Below are positions 43,979 to 53,600 of a DNA stretch of 64,000 nucleotides, in pieces. The stretch is taken from positions 4,757,501 through 4,821,500 of the forward strand of contig NC_021237.1 in assembly GCF_000397205.1 (NCBI RefSeq), in the 5' to 3' direction. The DNA is from Pseudomonas protegens CHA0 (GTDB lineage Bacteria; Pseudomonadota; Gammaproteobacteria; Pseudomonadales; Pseudomonadaceae). Under the pieces are notes generated by a model, which made no database searches, had not been told where the DNA came from, and saw only the letters and a list, made by a program, of their open reading frames with translations. A program made the position numbers and the translations under genes. Position 1 is the first letter of the stretch. The number at the start of each line of letters is the position of its first letter.

Positions 43979-44149
43979 CGGAACCCTAGCCCGCCCACCA
44001 GGCGCATTCAAGCGGCCCGCAGTTTCTCGGATTTGCCTTACAAAAGAAAGCGAACCGCCTGACTATCAGACGTTGTTCCTCGACATTCGGAGCCACTACG
44101 TTCCAGGGCAGCAGGCGCCTTCACGGCCATCTGCTCCCCTGGCCCTGTG

Positions 44150-46591
44150 TTACCAGTCGTAGCTCATTTCCACCGAAGCCACCCGCTCCTGGCCGTAGTA
44201 GCAGCCGAAGTTGTAGTTGCAGTCGGAGACGTATTCCCGGTCAAACAGGTTCTGCACGTTGAGGCTGCTTTTCAGCCCGCGCAGGCTCGGGTCGAGCTTG
44301 CCCAGGTCATAGCTGACGGTGGTGTCGTACACCACATAGGCTGGTGTGCTGAAGGTGCTGCCCGAGTCCCCCGGCTTCCTGCCGGTGTAGCGCGCGCCCA
44401 CGCCAAAGGTCAGGCCGCTGAGCGCCGCCTGGGTGAAGTGGTAGTCGACCCAGGCACTGGCCGAGACCGGCGCTTGGGCTTCATTACGGTTGCCCTTGGT
44501 GGAGTCATTGGCCTTGGTATAGAAGGAATCGATGTAGGTGGCGGCAGCCATCACATCGATGTTGTCCAGGCTGGACTTGATTTCCAGCTCGATGCCCCGG
44601 GAACGAATCTCGCCCTGCTGCGCGTTGTATTCGGGGTAGTCGATGTCGTTGGTCAGGGCGTTCTTCTGCTTCACCTGAAACACCGACGCGGTCATCAGCG
44701 TCTTGTCCACGGGCTGGTACTTCACCCCCACTTCATACTGCTCGCCCTCGGTCGGCTTGAAGGCCTTGGCACCGCGCTCCGGGGCGCTGGTGCCCACGGT
44801 CGGCAGGAAGGACTGGGAGTAGCTGACATAGGGCGCCAGACCGAAATCGGTCACGTAGGTCAGGCCCACCCGACCGGTGAACTTGTGGTCCCGCTGTTCA
44901 ACGATGCTGCGGGCCAGCAGGTCCTTGTTTTCCACTTCGGCCCAGTCCTGGCGGCCGCCGAGGGTCAGTATCCATTGGTCAAGCTTGATCTGGTCCTGGA
45001 CGTAGACGCCGGTCTGGCTGACGGTGTTGTCCCAGCGCGTGGTCAGTTCGGGGGTGACGCTGCTGGTGTCGTAGTTGTTCTTGCCGTACAGGTCTACCGG
45101 CAAGACCCCGTAGGCGTTGTAGCCGGTGTACTTGCGATTGAAATGGCGATAGTCCACGCCCGCCAGGGTGGTGTGCTCCAGGGCACCGGTGTTGAAGCGG
45201 TACTCCAGGTTGTTGTCCAGGGTGTAGGCTGTGTTGTGCTGCTGCCAGTCGAGCTTGGTGCGGGTAGCTCGAGTGTAGTCGGTCACACCGCCAGCATCGG
45301 TGACGAAGCCACGCAGGTAAAAGCCCTTGTAGCGGTCGCGCACGTCGATGTAGCGCGCGGTGGAACGGAATTTCAGGTCGTCGTTGAGGGCCTGGCTCAA
45401 CTCGTAGCCAAGGATGTACTGGTCGCGCTTGTAGTCGTTGTAGCGCGAATCGCCATTGAAGAAATCGCGGTCGATCTTGCGCCCATCGGGGCCGCGTTCG
45501 AGGGTGCCGATTTTCGGCAACGCCTGGTAGTCGGCCAGCCCGTCGTCGCGCTGGATCTGCGCAAACAGCGTCAGGCGCGTGGCGTCGCTTGGGCTCCAGG
45601 TCAGGCTCGGCGCCAGCAGGGTGCGCTGGCTGTTGGTGTGAGCCACCTGTTCGTTGCCCTTTTTCGCCACGCCGATCAGGCGATAGGAGAACTCTCCCTG
45701 ATCATCCAGTGGGCCGCTGCTGTCCAGGGCGCCATAGACCCGGTTGTAGCTGCCCAGGCCGAACTTGACCTGATGTTGCGGCGTACTGCTGGGGCGTTTG
45801 GACACTAGATTGACCAGGCCACCGGGCTGGTTCTGTCCATAGAGCACCGACGACGGCCCCTTGAGTACCTCGACGCGCTCCAGGGTGTAGGGATCGATTT
45901 GCGGCGCCCCGCCCAGGCTGCCGGCATAGGGCAGGTAGGCGCCGTCCAGGTACAGCGGGGTCGGGGCGAAACCGCGGCTGGTGATCTCGTCGGCAATGGT
46001 ATTGCGGTCGGTGTAGCCGTTGACGCTCAGTCCCGGCGTGTAGCGCAGGACCTGGGTCAGGTTGCGCGCGCCCTGGGTCTGCACCTGATCGGCAGTGACC
46101 ACGTTGATGGTCTGAGGAATTTCCAGGATCGGCGTATCGGTCTTGGTCGCGGTGGCGCTGCGAGTAGCCACGTAGCCATCCACTGGCCCCCAGGCCTGCT
46201 CCTGATCCTGGCCCTGAATATGGGTCGGCTGCAGTTGCAACGCCGACCCCGTGGGCAACAGGTACAGGCTCCAGGTGCCACTGGGGGTGGTGGTCAGGCC
46301 CAGGCCGCTGCCCACCAGGGCCTGCTGCACAGCCTGCTCGGGAGTCAGTTGGCCACTGACCCGACTGGCGCGCTTGCCGCTGAGCAACTGCGGGGCCACC
46401 GACAGCACCCGGCCGCTGTCCCGGGCGATGCGGCTCAAGGTCTCACCCAGGTCACCGGCGGGCAGATCGAACGCTCGGGTGGCCTGAGCCTGCTGCGGGT
46501 CGGTCGCGGCATGGGCGACAGTGGGCAGAGCGGCGTAACTCAGAACGACAGCCATCGCCAGCAAGCTGGGACGGAAAATAATCTGGGACAT
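44150..46591 (-). CDS. TonB-dependent siderophore receptor with signalling domain (FoxA/FiuA type)
   Basis: 813 residues. Signal peptide ending AHA, then an STN signalling domain (ATRAFDLPAGDLGETLSRIARDSG...), a plug with the TonB-box region around TPILEIPQTINVV and LKGPSSVLYGQNQPGGLVN, and a beta-barrel ending in the aromatic SYDW. The C-terminal SDCNYNFGCYYGQER resembles hydroxamate receptors (FoxA, FiuA, FhuE). The STN domain contacts the adjacent FecR-type anti-sigma factor. Proximity to dsbG parallels P. aeruginosa foxA (PA2466), which suggests ferrioxamine, but ferrichrome is possible. Confidence 0.85.
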   Translation of the reverse strand: MSQIIFRPSLLAMAVVLSYAALPTVAHAATDPQQAQATRAFDLPAGDLGETLSRIARDSGRVLSVAPQLLSGKRASRVSGQLTPEQAVQQALVGSGLGLTTTPSGTWSLYLLPTGSALQLQPTHIQGQDQEQAWGPVDGYVATRSATATKTDTPILEIPQTINVVTADQVQTQGARNLTQVLRYTPGLSVNGYTDRNTIADEITSRGFAPTPLYLDGAYLPYAGSLGGAPQIDPYTLERVEVLKGPSSVLYGQNQPGGLVNLVSKRPSSTPQHQVKFGLGSYNRVYGALDSSGPLDDQGEFSYRLIGVAKKGNEQVAHTNSQRTLLAPSLTWSPSDATRLTLFAQIQRDDGLADYQALPKIGTLERGPDGRKIDRDFFNGDSRYNDYKRDQYILGYELSQALNDDLKFRSTARYIDVRDRYKGFYLRGFVTDAGGVTDYTRATRTKLDWQQHNTAYTLDNNLEYRFNTGALEHTTLAGVDYRHFNRKYTGYNAYGVLPVDLYGKNNYDTSSVTPELTTRWDNTVSQTGVYVQDQIKLDQWILTLGGRQDWAEVENKDLLARSIVEQRDHKFTGRVGLTYVTDFGLAPYVSYSQSFLPTVGTSAPERGAKAFKPTEGEQYEVGVKYQPVDKTLMTASVFQVKQKNALTNDIDYPEYNAQQGEIRSRGIELEIKSSLDNIDVMAAATYIDSFYTKANDSTKGNRNEAQAPVSASAWVDYHFTQAALSGLTFGVGARYTGRKPGDSGSTFSTPAYVVYDTTVSYDLGKLDPSLRGLKSSLNVQNLFDREYVSDCNYNFGCYYGQERVASVEMSYDW

Positions 46592-46677
46592 GGAAAGGGC
46601 TCGTTATTAGGTTGGCTTTCCATAACCAGGACACGGGAAAAACCGAACCCCCTCACTGTTCCTGGCTTTTTTAACAA

Positions 46678-47637
46678 TCAGCGCAGCTCGATACGGGTCA
46701 GCCAGAAGCCATAGCGAGTCACCTGGATCGGCAGGGTTTCGCCGAGGGAGCGCAGCACCTGATCGCTGTCATCCAAGGGGAACACCCCATAGACCCGGAC
46801 CCGCGCCGCTTCCGGGCTGATGCGCAACAGGCCGCTGCGGTAGGGCCGCAGCAGCTCGATCAATTCGCCCAGGGGCTCGTTGCGCACATCGATGCGGCCG
46901 TCGAGCCAGTCCACCCGGGTACGCAACGACGGTGCCTGACGCTCGATGCCTTGAGCGCCGAAAGCAAAGGCTTCACCGGCCTCGACCCGCTGCTGGCGCC
47001 CCTGGGCGGTGGTCAGCAGCACGCTGTGTTGCTGCACGGAAACCAGACTGCCGAGATCGTTGCGGCTGACCATGAAACGGGTGCCCAGGGCCTGCACCCG
47101 CCCCTCGCGGCTTTCGACGATAAACGGCCGCGCCGGGTCGGCGGCGACGTCGACCTGCACCGTGCCTTCACGCAGGACGATGCGCCGCTGCCCGGCATCG
47201 AAGCGGATATCCACGGCGCTGCGGGCGTTCAGGTGGAGCCGACTGCCATCGGCCAGGATCATGGACTGACGCTGGCCGGTGGCAGTATCCAGGTCGGCCA
47301 GCACCTGACCCAAGGGCAACACGCGGTTAACCAGCCCGGCAGCACCGCCTCCCAGCACCAGCAACGCCAGCCCGCCGCCCAGCACTTTGCGCCGCGCTGG
47401 CGAAGGCAGCGATCGCAAGGCCCGGCTGGCCGCCTGCAGTTGCTCGCTGCTCTGCAGTTGCTGCAAGGGCTGGCTGAGCACGGCGTTGACCCGCTGCCAG
47501 GCAGCGGCGTGTTCGCCGCTCTGCGCCAGCCAGTGGGCAAAGGCTTGCTGCACGGCATCTCCCTGGCTGCTGGATTCCAGCTTCAGCAACCAGTCCACGG
47601 CGGCGCGATTGGCCTGGTCGCTGGCGGTACGGCTCAT
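46678..47637 (-). CDS. FecR-family anti-sigma/sigma-regulator
   Basis: 319 residues. The cytoplasmic N-terminus (AVDWLLKLESSSQGDAVQQAFAHWL) binds the sigma factor, a membrane helix follows (VLGGGLALLVLGGGAAGLV), then a periplasmic FecR domain (GQRQSMILADGSRLHLNARSAVDI) that meets the receptor STN domain. The ATG at 47637 overlaps the sigma-factor stop (ATGA), so I prefer it over the open frame's earlier start at 47658. It is part of a sigma factor/FecR/receptor cell-surface signalling set, 86 bp upstream of the receptor gene. Confidence 0.88.
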   Translation of the reverse strand: MSRTASDQANRAAVDWLLKLESSSQGDAVQQAFAHWLAQSGEHAAAWQRVNAVLSQPLQQLQSSEQLQAASRALRSLPSPARRKVLGGGLALLVLGGGAAGLVNRVLPLGQVLADLDTATGQRQSMILADGSRLHLNARSAVDIRFDAGQRRIVLREGTVQVDVAADPARPFIVESREGRVQALGTRFMVSRNDLGSLVSVQQHSVLLTTAQGRQQRVEAGEAFAFGAQGIERQAPSLRTRVDWLDGRIDVRNEPLGELIELLRPYRSGLLRISPEAARVRVYGVFPLDDSDQVLRSLGETLPIQVTRYGFWLTRIELR

Positions 47638-48140
47638 GCGGCGCGCTCGCTGAGGCAATGCAGGAAGGCTCGCCGCAGGTCGCGCTCGACGGTCGCCAGA
47701 GAAACTCCCAGGCGCTCGGCGATCTGCGGCTGCGCCAGGCCTTCAAGGCGATGCAGGATAAAAGCATGGCGCACCCGTTGCGGTAGACCTTCGAGCAGCC
47801 GGTCGATCAGTTCCAGCGCTTCGCGCACCAGCGCCAGCTCCTCTTCGGAGGGGCTGAAGGCCTGCGGCATCCGCGCCAGTTCCAGCAGGTACTGCTGCTC
47901 CAAGGCACGGCGCCGGAACAGGTTGCTCAACAAGCGCCTGGCCACCGTGGCGAGAAAGGCCCGCGGTTCGTTGAGATCGGCCAGTTGGCCGGCGGTCAGC
48001 GTGCGCACGAAGGTGTCCTGAGTCAGATCCGCGGCATCCTGCGGGCACTGCAATCGGCGATACAGCCAGGCACGCAACCAGCGGTAATTCTCGCTATAGA
48101 GGTTGGCAACTATGGCTTTGGTGTCTACGGGACTGTGCAT
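47634..48140 (-). CDS. FecI-family ECF sigma factor
   Basis: 168 residues. Region 2 (VANLYSENYRWLRAWLYRRL...AADLTQDTFVRTL) and region 4 (GLAQPQIAERLGVSLATVERDLRRAFLHC) of iron-starvation sigma factors. I start at ATG 48140 rather than 48173, because the latter lies inside the Fur box and upstream of the predicted transcription start near 48165. It should direct transcription of the receptor gene when its siderophore is bound. Confidence 0.87.
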   Translation of the reverse strand: MHSPVDTKAIVANLYSENYRWLRAWLYRRLQCPQDAADLTQDTFVRTLTAGQLADLNEPRAFLATVARRLLSNLFRRRALEQQYLLELARMPQAFSPSEEELALVREALELIDRLLEGLPQRVRHAFILHRLEGLAQPQIAERLGVSLATVERDLRRAFLHCLSERAA

Positions 48141-48158
48141 CGAGACCGGCACGCTAAT

Positions 48159-48201
48159 GGTAATTGTTATCATTATCCAGTTTGCCGGTCATGAAAATCA
48201 A
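48159..48201 (-). promoter_or_regulatory. Fur box overlapping the FecI-type sigma gene promoter
   Basis: GGTAATTGTTATCATTATC (48159-48177) matches the 19-bp Fur consensus at 15 positions. It overlaps a sigma-70-like promoter on the minus strand, GATAAT (-10, 48172-48177) and TTGATT (-35, 48196-48201), spaced 18 bp. Fur-Fe2+ would block the sigma gene in iron-replete cells. Confidence 0.8.
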
Positions 48202-48251
48202 CGTTCGTCGTTGCAAATCCCCCAGCGCCGCGGCAAATCCGGGGGTGGCGA

Positions 48252-49301
48252 TCAGCGGTACTCTTCCGGCGCTTCGCGTTCGAGGATTTCCTCCAGGTCG
48301 CTCAGGTCACCGCGTTCCTTGAGAATGCCGCTGACCTGGTCGATCCACGCCTGCTCCGAGGCAATCCCCGCCCAGGACTGGCTGCCGAAGCCGTGATACG
48401 GCCGGTCGTCGAAGGTGCTGATCAGCAACTGGTTGAAGCGCCCGGTGTCCAGTTTTTTGCGCTGGATTTGCACTTGCAGCGCCCCCAGCACCTTCTGCTG
48501 CTCTTGCGCGTTGGGGCGATAGCGGTAGAGCCGCGGCGAGCTGAGCACCAGAAACTCCGGCGGCAGGTTTTCATCGATGGCCGCCTGCAGGCGGTAATGG
48601 CCATCGAGAATCAGATAGCAGCTCAGACCGGTGACGTACCACAGCAGGATCGGCGGCAAGCTGCCTTCGCGGGCTTTTTTGCGCCACCACTTCAAGCGCC
48701 CGGAATGCGGGTCCACGGCATGCAGGCCGACTACTGCGCCACCGTACTCCCCCAACCCGACCCAGCGCGCCGTACCGGCCTGTTGGTTGTCGAGGATGTT
48801 ACGACCATAGATCGCCCACTGCGGCATATGGCTCAGGGCGTCTTCACCGCCCTTGAAGTACCAGGCTTCGGTGCCGCTGAGCAGCGGCCGCATCGGTTTC
48901 TGCGATGCCGGGCGCAGGGCCCGCACCAGCCAGTAGCCGGGGTAAAAGAAGTCCGGCTGGTGCTGCATCAGTTGCTCGACGAAGAAGCGGCTCCAGGCCT
49001 TGAGGCGCAGCGCCGGGTCGAGGCGCGCCTGTTGTTCCACCTGAGGCGAGTCGATGGGGCCCACCAGGGTTTGCGGCAGTTGCTCCGGCAGGTGATTGCG
49101 CACCAGCCATACGCCATACAGGCAGCGGGACATGGTGCCCCAGAGCAGGGTCTGGTCGCCGAGCACCAACTGCATACGGCTGTTGTTGCCACTGAGCAGG
49201 CACAGGTTGGGCTTGCCACTGGCCGGGCGTTTGACGTCCACGCCGAGGCCGTTCCAGTGGCCGGCCAAATCCTCGATATCACGCCAGAAAATCTGTTCCA
49301 C
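48252..49301 (-). CDS. uncharacterised protein, paralogue A (ParB/Srx-like DGHYR motif)
   Basis: 349 residues starting at GTG 49301 with AGGGA upstream. Opens MEQIFWRDIEDLAGHWNGLG. The central block LKWWRKKAREGSLPPILLWY followed by ILDGHYRLQAAI is almost identical in the next gene. The DGHYR-type motif recalls the ParB/sulfiredoxin fold, which often binds nucleotide, but I would not assign an activity. No signal peptide. It lies between the Fur-controlled sigma gene and pvdL. Confidence 0.7.
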   Translation of the reverse strand: MEQIFWRDIEDLAGHWNGLGVDVKRPASGKPNLCLLSGNNSRMQLVLGDQTLLWGTMSRCLYGVWLVRNHLPEQLPQTLVGPIDSPQVEQQARLDPALRLKAWSRFFVEQLMQHQPDFFYPGYWLVRALRPASQKPMRPLLSGTEAWYFKGGEDALSHMPQWAIYGRNILDNQQAGTARWVGLGEYGGAVVGLHAVDPHSGRLKWWRKKAREGSLPPILLWYVTGLSCYLILDGHYRLQAAIDENLPPEFLVLSSPRLYRYRPNAQEQQKVLGALQVQIQRKKLDTGRFNQLLISTFDDRPYHGFGSQSWAGIASEQAWIDQVSGILKERGDLSDLEEILEREAPEEYR

Positions 49302-49383
49302 GATTGTCCCTAATCCTTGATCAATGACCGGCCCTGCGGCGGGCAGGCGCGACTATAGCAGAGGGCTGGAGGGCGCATTCGCC

Positions 49384-49410
49384 TGTAGGAGCTGGCTTGC
49401 CAGCGAAGGC
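49384..49410. repeat. single REP half-element
   Basis: GTAGGAGCTGGCTTGCCAGCGAAGG without an inverse partner, 10 bp before the 3' end of paralogue B. Confidence 0.8.
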
Positions 49411-49420
49411 GGCCAGCGCC

Positions 49421-50458
49421 TTACCCATGGCGGCCAATGACCGCGTCTACTTCGTCTGCCAACCCTTGCCCGCCCAGGCACTGACGCACCTCGTCGCACC
49501 ACTGCGACTCCGGCTCATTGCCGGCCCAGGCCGGGGTAGCGCTGCGGTACTGCGGCCGGTCATCGAAGGCCTGGATCAGCACCCGGTTGAGGTTCTCGGT
49601 GCTCAGGGCCGGGTTGCGCGGCACCGCGTCGCCGCGCTTGCGCAGTGAATCCATGATCCGTTGCTGATGCTCCAGGCTCGGTGCGAAGCCGCGCTCGCGG
49701 GTGGCGCTGAGGACGATGAATGATGGCGCGAGGTTTTCCGCGATGGCCGCCTGCAAACGGTAATGGCCGTCGATCACCACGTAGGACGCCAACCCGCCGA
49801 CGTACCACAGCAGGATCGGCGCCAGGCTGCCTTCGCGGGCCTTCTTGCGCCACCACTTCAGGCGCCCGGCCTCAGGGTCGACACGGTGCAGGCCGATGAG
49901 CTTGCCGCCGCCATGCCACCAGTCGATCCACTCCAGGGTCTGGGGTTGCAGGTTGTCGAGAAAATCCTCGCCGTACAGGTGCCAGTTGGGCACATGGGTC
50001 AAAGGGTCGATCACCGAGGTGAAGCGCCAGTGGTCCAGGCCGCTCGCGGTGCTGGAGGGCTCCGGCAGCAGGCCCTGGGCCAGCCAGAAACCGGGGGTGA
50101 GGAAGTGCCGGGCGCTTTCACTGAGACGGCTGACGAAATAGCGGCTCCAGGCCTTGATCCGCAGCTCGGGCGCCAGGGCGGCGTGCTGCTCCACGGTGGG
50201 TGAGTCGATGGGTGCCAGCAGCCGGCATTCGGCGCCGTCCGCCAGCGGGTTGCGCACCAGCCAGACGCCGCCGTGGTCCCGGGCCAGGGTGGCCCAGAAC
50301 AACGGCATGTCGTGGTGCATCAGCTTGATCCGGGCATTGGCGCCGGTGCGCAAGTACAACGGCGGTCTGTTCGTGGGGCCCGGTTCGACCTCGACACCGA
50401 GGCCGCTCCAGTTGCCCAGGGAATCTTCGATGTCGCGCCAGTAAAGCTGTTCTGCCAT
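49421..50458 (-). CDS. uncharacterised protein, paralogue B (ParB/Srx-like DGHYR motif)
   Basis: 345 residues. Start ATG 50458 (MAEQLYWRDIEDSLGNWSGLG), with AGGACC upstream; the open frame extends 71 residues further through REP-derived sequence, which I reject. It shares the domain plan of paralogue A: an N-terminal WRDIED...W.GLGV block, a middle region with YGEDFLDN versus YGRNILDN, then LKWWRKKAREGSL and VIDGHYRLQAAI (about residues 195-235). It is clearly a tandem duplicate that has diverged. Transcribed in the same direction as pvdL, 227 bp downstream of it. Confidence 0.72.
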   Translation of the reverse strand: MAEQLYWRDIEDSLGNWSGLGVEVEPGPTNRPPLYLRTGANARIKLMHHDMPLFWATLARDHGGVWLVRNPLADGAECRLLAPIDSPTVEQHAALAPELRIKAWSRYFVSRLSESARHFLTPGFWLAQGLLPEPSSTASGLDHWRFTSVIDPLTHVPNWHLYGEDFLDNLQPQTLEWIDWWHGGGKLIGLHRVDPEAGRLKWWRKKAREGSLAPILLWYVGGLASYVVIDGHYRLQAAIAENLAPSFIVLSATRERGFAPSLEHQQRIMDSLRKRGDAVPRNPALSTENLNRVLIQAFDDRPQYRSATPAWAGNEPESQWCDEVRQCLGGQGLADEVDAVIGRHG

Positions 50459-50549
50459 GGTTCCGGTCCTTGAATGAAAACGCCCGGCGCAGGTGCTTGG
50501 ACCTGGGCCGGGCGCGATCATAGCAGAGGACCTGCGGGCCTCTTCGCCC

Positions 50550-50631
50550 GTAGGAGCTGGCTTGCCAGCGAAGGCGTCGGCCAGGACGATGCAAGGCTTG
50601 CGGGCCTCTTCGCCGGCAAGCCGGCTCCTAC
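50550..50631. repeat. REP pair (inverted)
   Basis: GTAGGAGCTGGCTTGCCAGCGAAGG faces cgccggcaagccggctcctac, between pvdL (stop 50686) and paralogue B. A likely end point for the pvdL transcript. Confidence 0.87.
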
Positions 50632-50685
50632 GCCAAATGTCGGTCCTCCTGCTGCGCGAACAACGCCCCACCGCTCATCCGTCGA

Positions 50686-53600
50686 TCACAGCCCCTCCAG
50701 CTCGGCCATCAGATCACTCAGCCGGTCGACCTTCTCCTCGCTGATCTCACTCCCGGCCAAACCGTCGATGTACGCGGCCAGCTCCTGCACCGTGCTGCAT
50801 TCGAACATGGCCCGCAGCGGCACGTTGCGTTGCAGGGTCTTCTGTACCCGTGAAGCGATCTGGGTCGCCAGCAGGGAATGCCCGCCCAACTCGAAGAAGT
50901 TGTCGCGCACGCCCACCCGTTCGACCTTGAGCACCTCGGCCCAGATGTCCGCCAGGGTTTGCTCCAGTTCATTGCCCGGCGCTTGATAGTCCTGGCTCTG
51001 CAGCTGGCCGATCTCCAGGGCCGGCAGGGCCTTGCGATCGAGCTTGCCGTTGGCGTTGAGCGGCAGGCGCGCAAGCCACAGCCAGTGCAGCGGCACCATG
51101 TATTCCGGCAGTTCGGCGCGCAGCCGCGGCTTGATCCGCTCCAGGCATTCGCTCGGGCTCAGGTTCGTGTCACTGGCCACCAGGTACCCAACCAGGTGCT
51201 TGCCGTTGACGCCCTCCTGCACGCCCACGGCGGCATCGCGCAGTTCCGGCTGTTCATGCAGGCGCGCTTCGATCTCGCCCAGTTCGATGCGATAGCCACG
51301 GATCTTCACCTGATGGTCGATCCGGCCGACGTATTCCAGTACGCCGTCGCTGCGCCGGCGCGCCAGGTCGCCGGTGCGGTACAGGCGTTCGCCCGCAGCA
51401 CCGAACGGATGGGGCACGAAGGCCAGCGCGGTACGCAACGGGTCGCTGACGTAGCCACGGCCGACACCGGTGCCAGCCACGCACAATTCACCCACCGCTC
51501 CCAGGGGCACCAGCTCCAGGGCTTCGTCCATCAGGTACAGCCGGTTGTTGTCGGTGGGCGTGCCGATGGGCAGGTAGGCGCCACGGGTCGAGGCCATATC
51601 GACACGGAAGAAGGCCACGTCATCGGAGCACTCCGCCGGGCCGTAGGCGTTGACCAGGCCGATCTGTGGATAACGCAGCAGCCACTGGTGCGCCAGCTCG
51701 GGCGGCATGGCCTCGCCGGTGGGCAGCATCCAGCGCAGGCCAGCGAGGGCGATGGCGTCCTGGACGAGCATGCCCTGGATCAGCGACGGCACGCTCTCCA
51801 GCACCGTGATGCCCTGCTCCTGGACGTGAGCCAACAGGCCCTGGGGATCGTGGGCGATGGTGTTGGGCACGATGTCCACCCGAGCGCCGAACAGCGGCGC
51901 GGCAAGGAACTGCCAGACCGAAATATCGAAGCTCTGGGACGCGGTCTGGGCGATCACGTCGGCCTCACTCAGTTGCAGGTACGGCACCTTGCTCAGCTGG
52001 TTGTTGAGCATGCCGCGCTGCTCCACCATCACGCCCTTGGGCAGGCCGGTGGAACCGGAGGTGTAGATCACATAGGCCAGGTTGTCCGGCGCGCTGTAGC
52101 GGCCCGGGTTGTGCTCGGCATGCTCGGCGGCTTGCAGCTCTTCCCAGACCAGCAGCCGCGGACGCCCGGCACAGCCGAACTCGTCCAGCAGGGCCTGGGC
52201 CTGTTCGCGGCAGGCCGCGGTGCAGACCAGGATCGGCGTGCGGCTGAGCTCGATGATGCGACCCAGGCGCTGGCTTGGCAGGCCCGGGTCCAGGGGCAGG
52301 TAGCCGGCCCCGGCCTTGAAGCTGCCGATGATCATGCCCAAGAGTTCCAGGCCGCGCTCGGCCAGCAGGGCCACCGGCTGATCAAAGCCCACGCCGTTGG
52401 CGATCAAGGCATGACCCAAGCGGTTGCTGTAGCGGTTCAACTCGGCGTAGCTGTAGCGCCGGTCCAGGCAACTGGCGGCGATGCGTTGCGGATGGGCCGC
52501 CACCTGGGCCTCGAACAGCTCCACGTAGCTGCGCTCCAGCGGGTACTCATGCTCGCTCTGGTTGCAGCCGGCCAGCAGGAAGTCCTGCTCTTCTTCGCCC
52601 AGCAGCGGCAGTTCGGCCATGTCGCCATGGAAGCCCTGCATCAGGGCCAGCAGCAGGCGCTTGAACTCGCCGAGCATGCGTTCGATGGTCGCCTGCTCGA
52701 AGTAGCGCTGGTCGTAGGACAGGTGCAGGCCCAGGTCATCCCCCGGGTAGCACACCGCGGTGATCGGGAAGTTGGTGTGGGTACGGCCGGAATCCGAACT
52801 GGCGTTCAGGCTCTGGGCACGGTCCAGCACCGAGACTTCCACCGGCGCGTTCTCGAACACGAACAGGCTGTCGAACAGCGGCTGGCCCTTGCGCAGTTCG
52901 CTGGTTTCCTGGATCGCCACCAGCGGCAGGTACTCGTACTCACGCAGCTGCATGTTGCTGTCGAGCAAGGCGCTGAGCCACTGGCGCACACTGCAGCGCT
53001 CACCGTCCTGGGGCAGCTTGACCCGCAGGGCGATGCTGTTGATGAACAGGCCGACGGTGCGTTGCATCTCCGGCATTTCCACCGGGCGCCCGGCCACGGT
53101 AACGCCGAACAGTACGTCGCGATCGCCGCTCATGCGCCGCAGCACCAGGGCCCAGGCCGCCTGGGCGAAGGTGTTGATGGTGAGCTGGTGCTGCTGCGCC
53201 AGTTCCCGCAGTTGCGCACCATCCCGGGCATCCAGGCGGGTGTAGCAGTCGCCGACGATCATGCCACCGCTGTCACCGGCGTGTTCGCGCAGGAACGGCC
53301 GGTCGCTGGGGATCGGCGTGGTGCGTTCAAAACCTTCAAGGTTCTGTCGCCACCACTGCCGCGCCTCGGACAGGCTCTGGTGCTGCAGCCAGCCGATGTA
53401 GTCGCGGTACCGCGGTGGCACCGCCAGTTGCGCCTCGCGACCTTCACCGAGGGCGGTGTAGATCTCGAAGAAGTCGTTCATCAGCAAGGAGCGGCACCAG
53501 GCATCGATGAGGATGTGGTGGTTGCTCATCATGAACCAGTAGCGCGCAGCGCCGACGCGGATCAGCCGCAGGTGGAACGGCGCCTGGTTGAGCAGATCGA

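Noticed and set aside
44150..46591. Assigning the TonB receptor as the pyoverdine receptor FpvA
   Set aside because: It has its own FecI/FecR pair under a Fur box and a hydroxamate-receptor-like C-terminus, and gene order near dsbG matches foxA; a FoxA/FiuA-type receptor is more likely.
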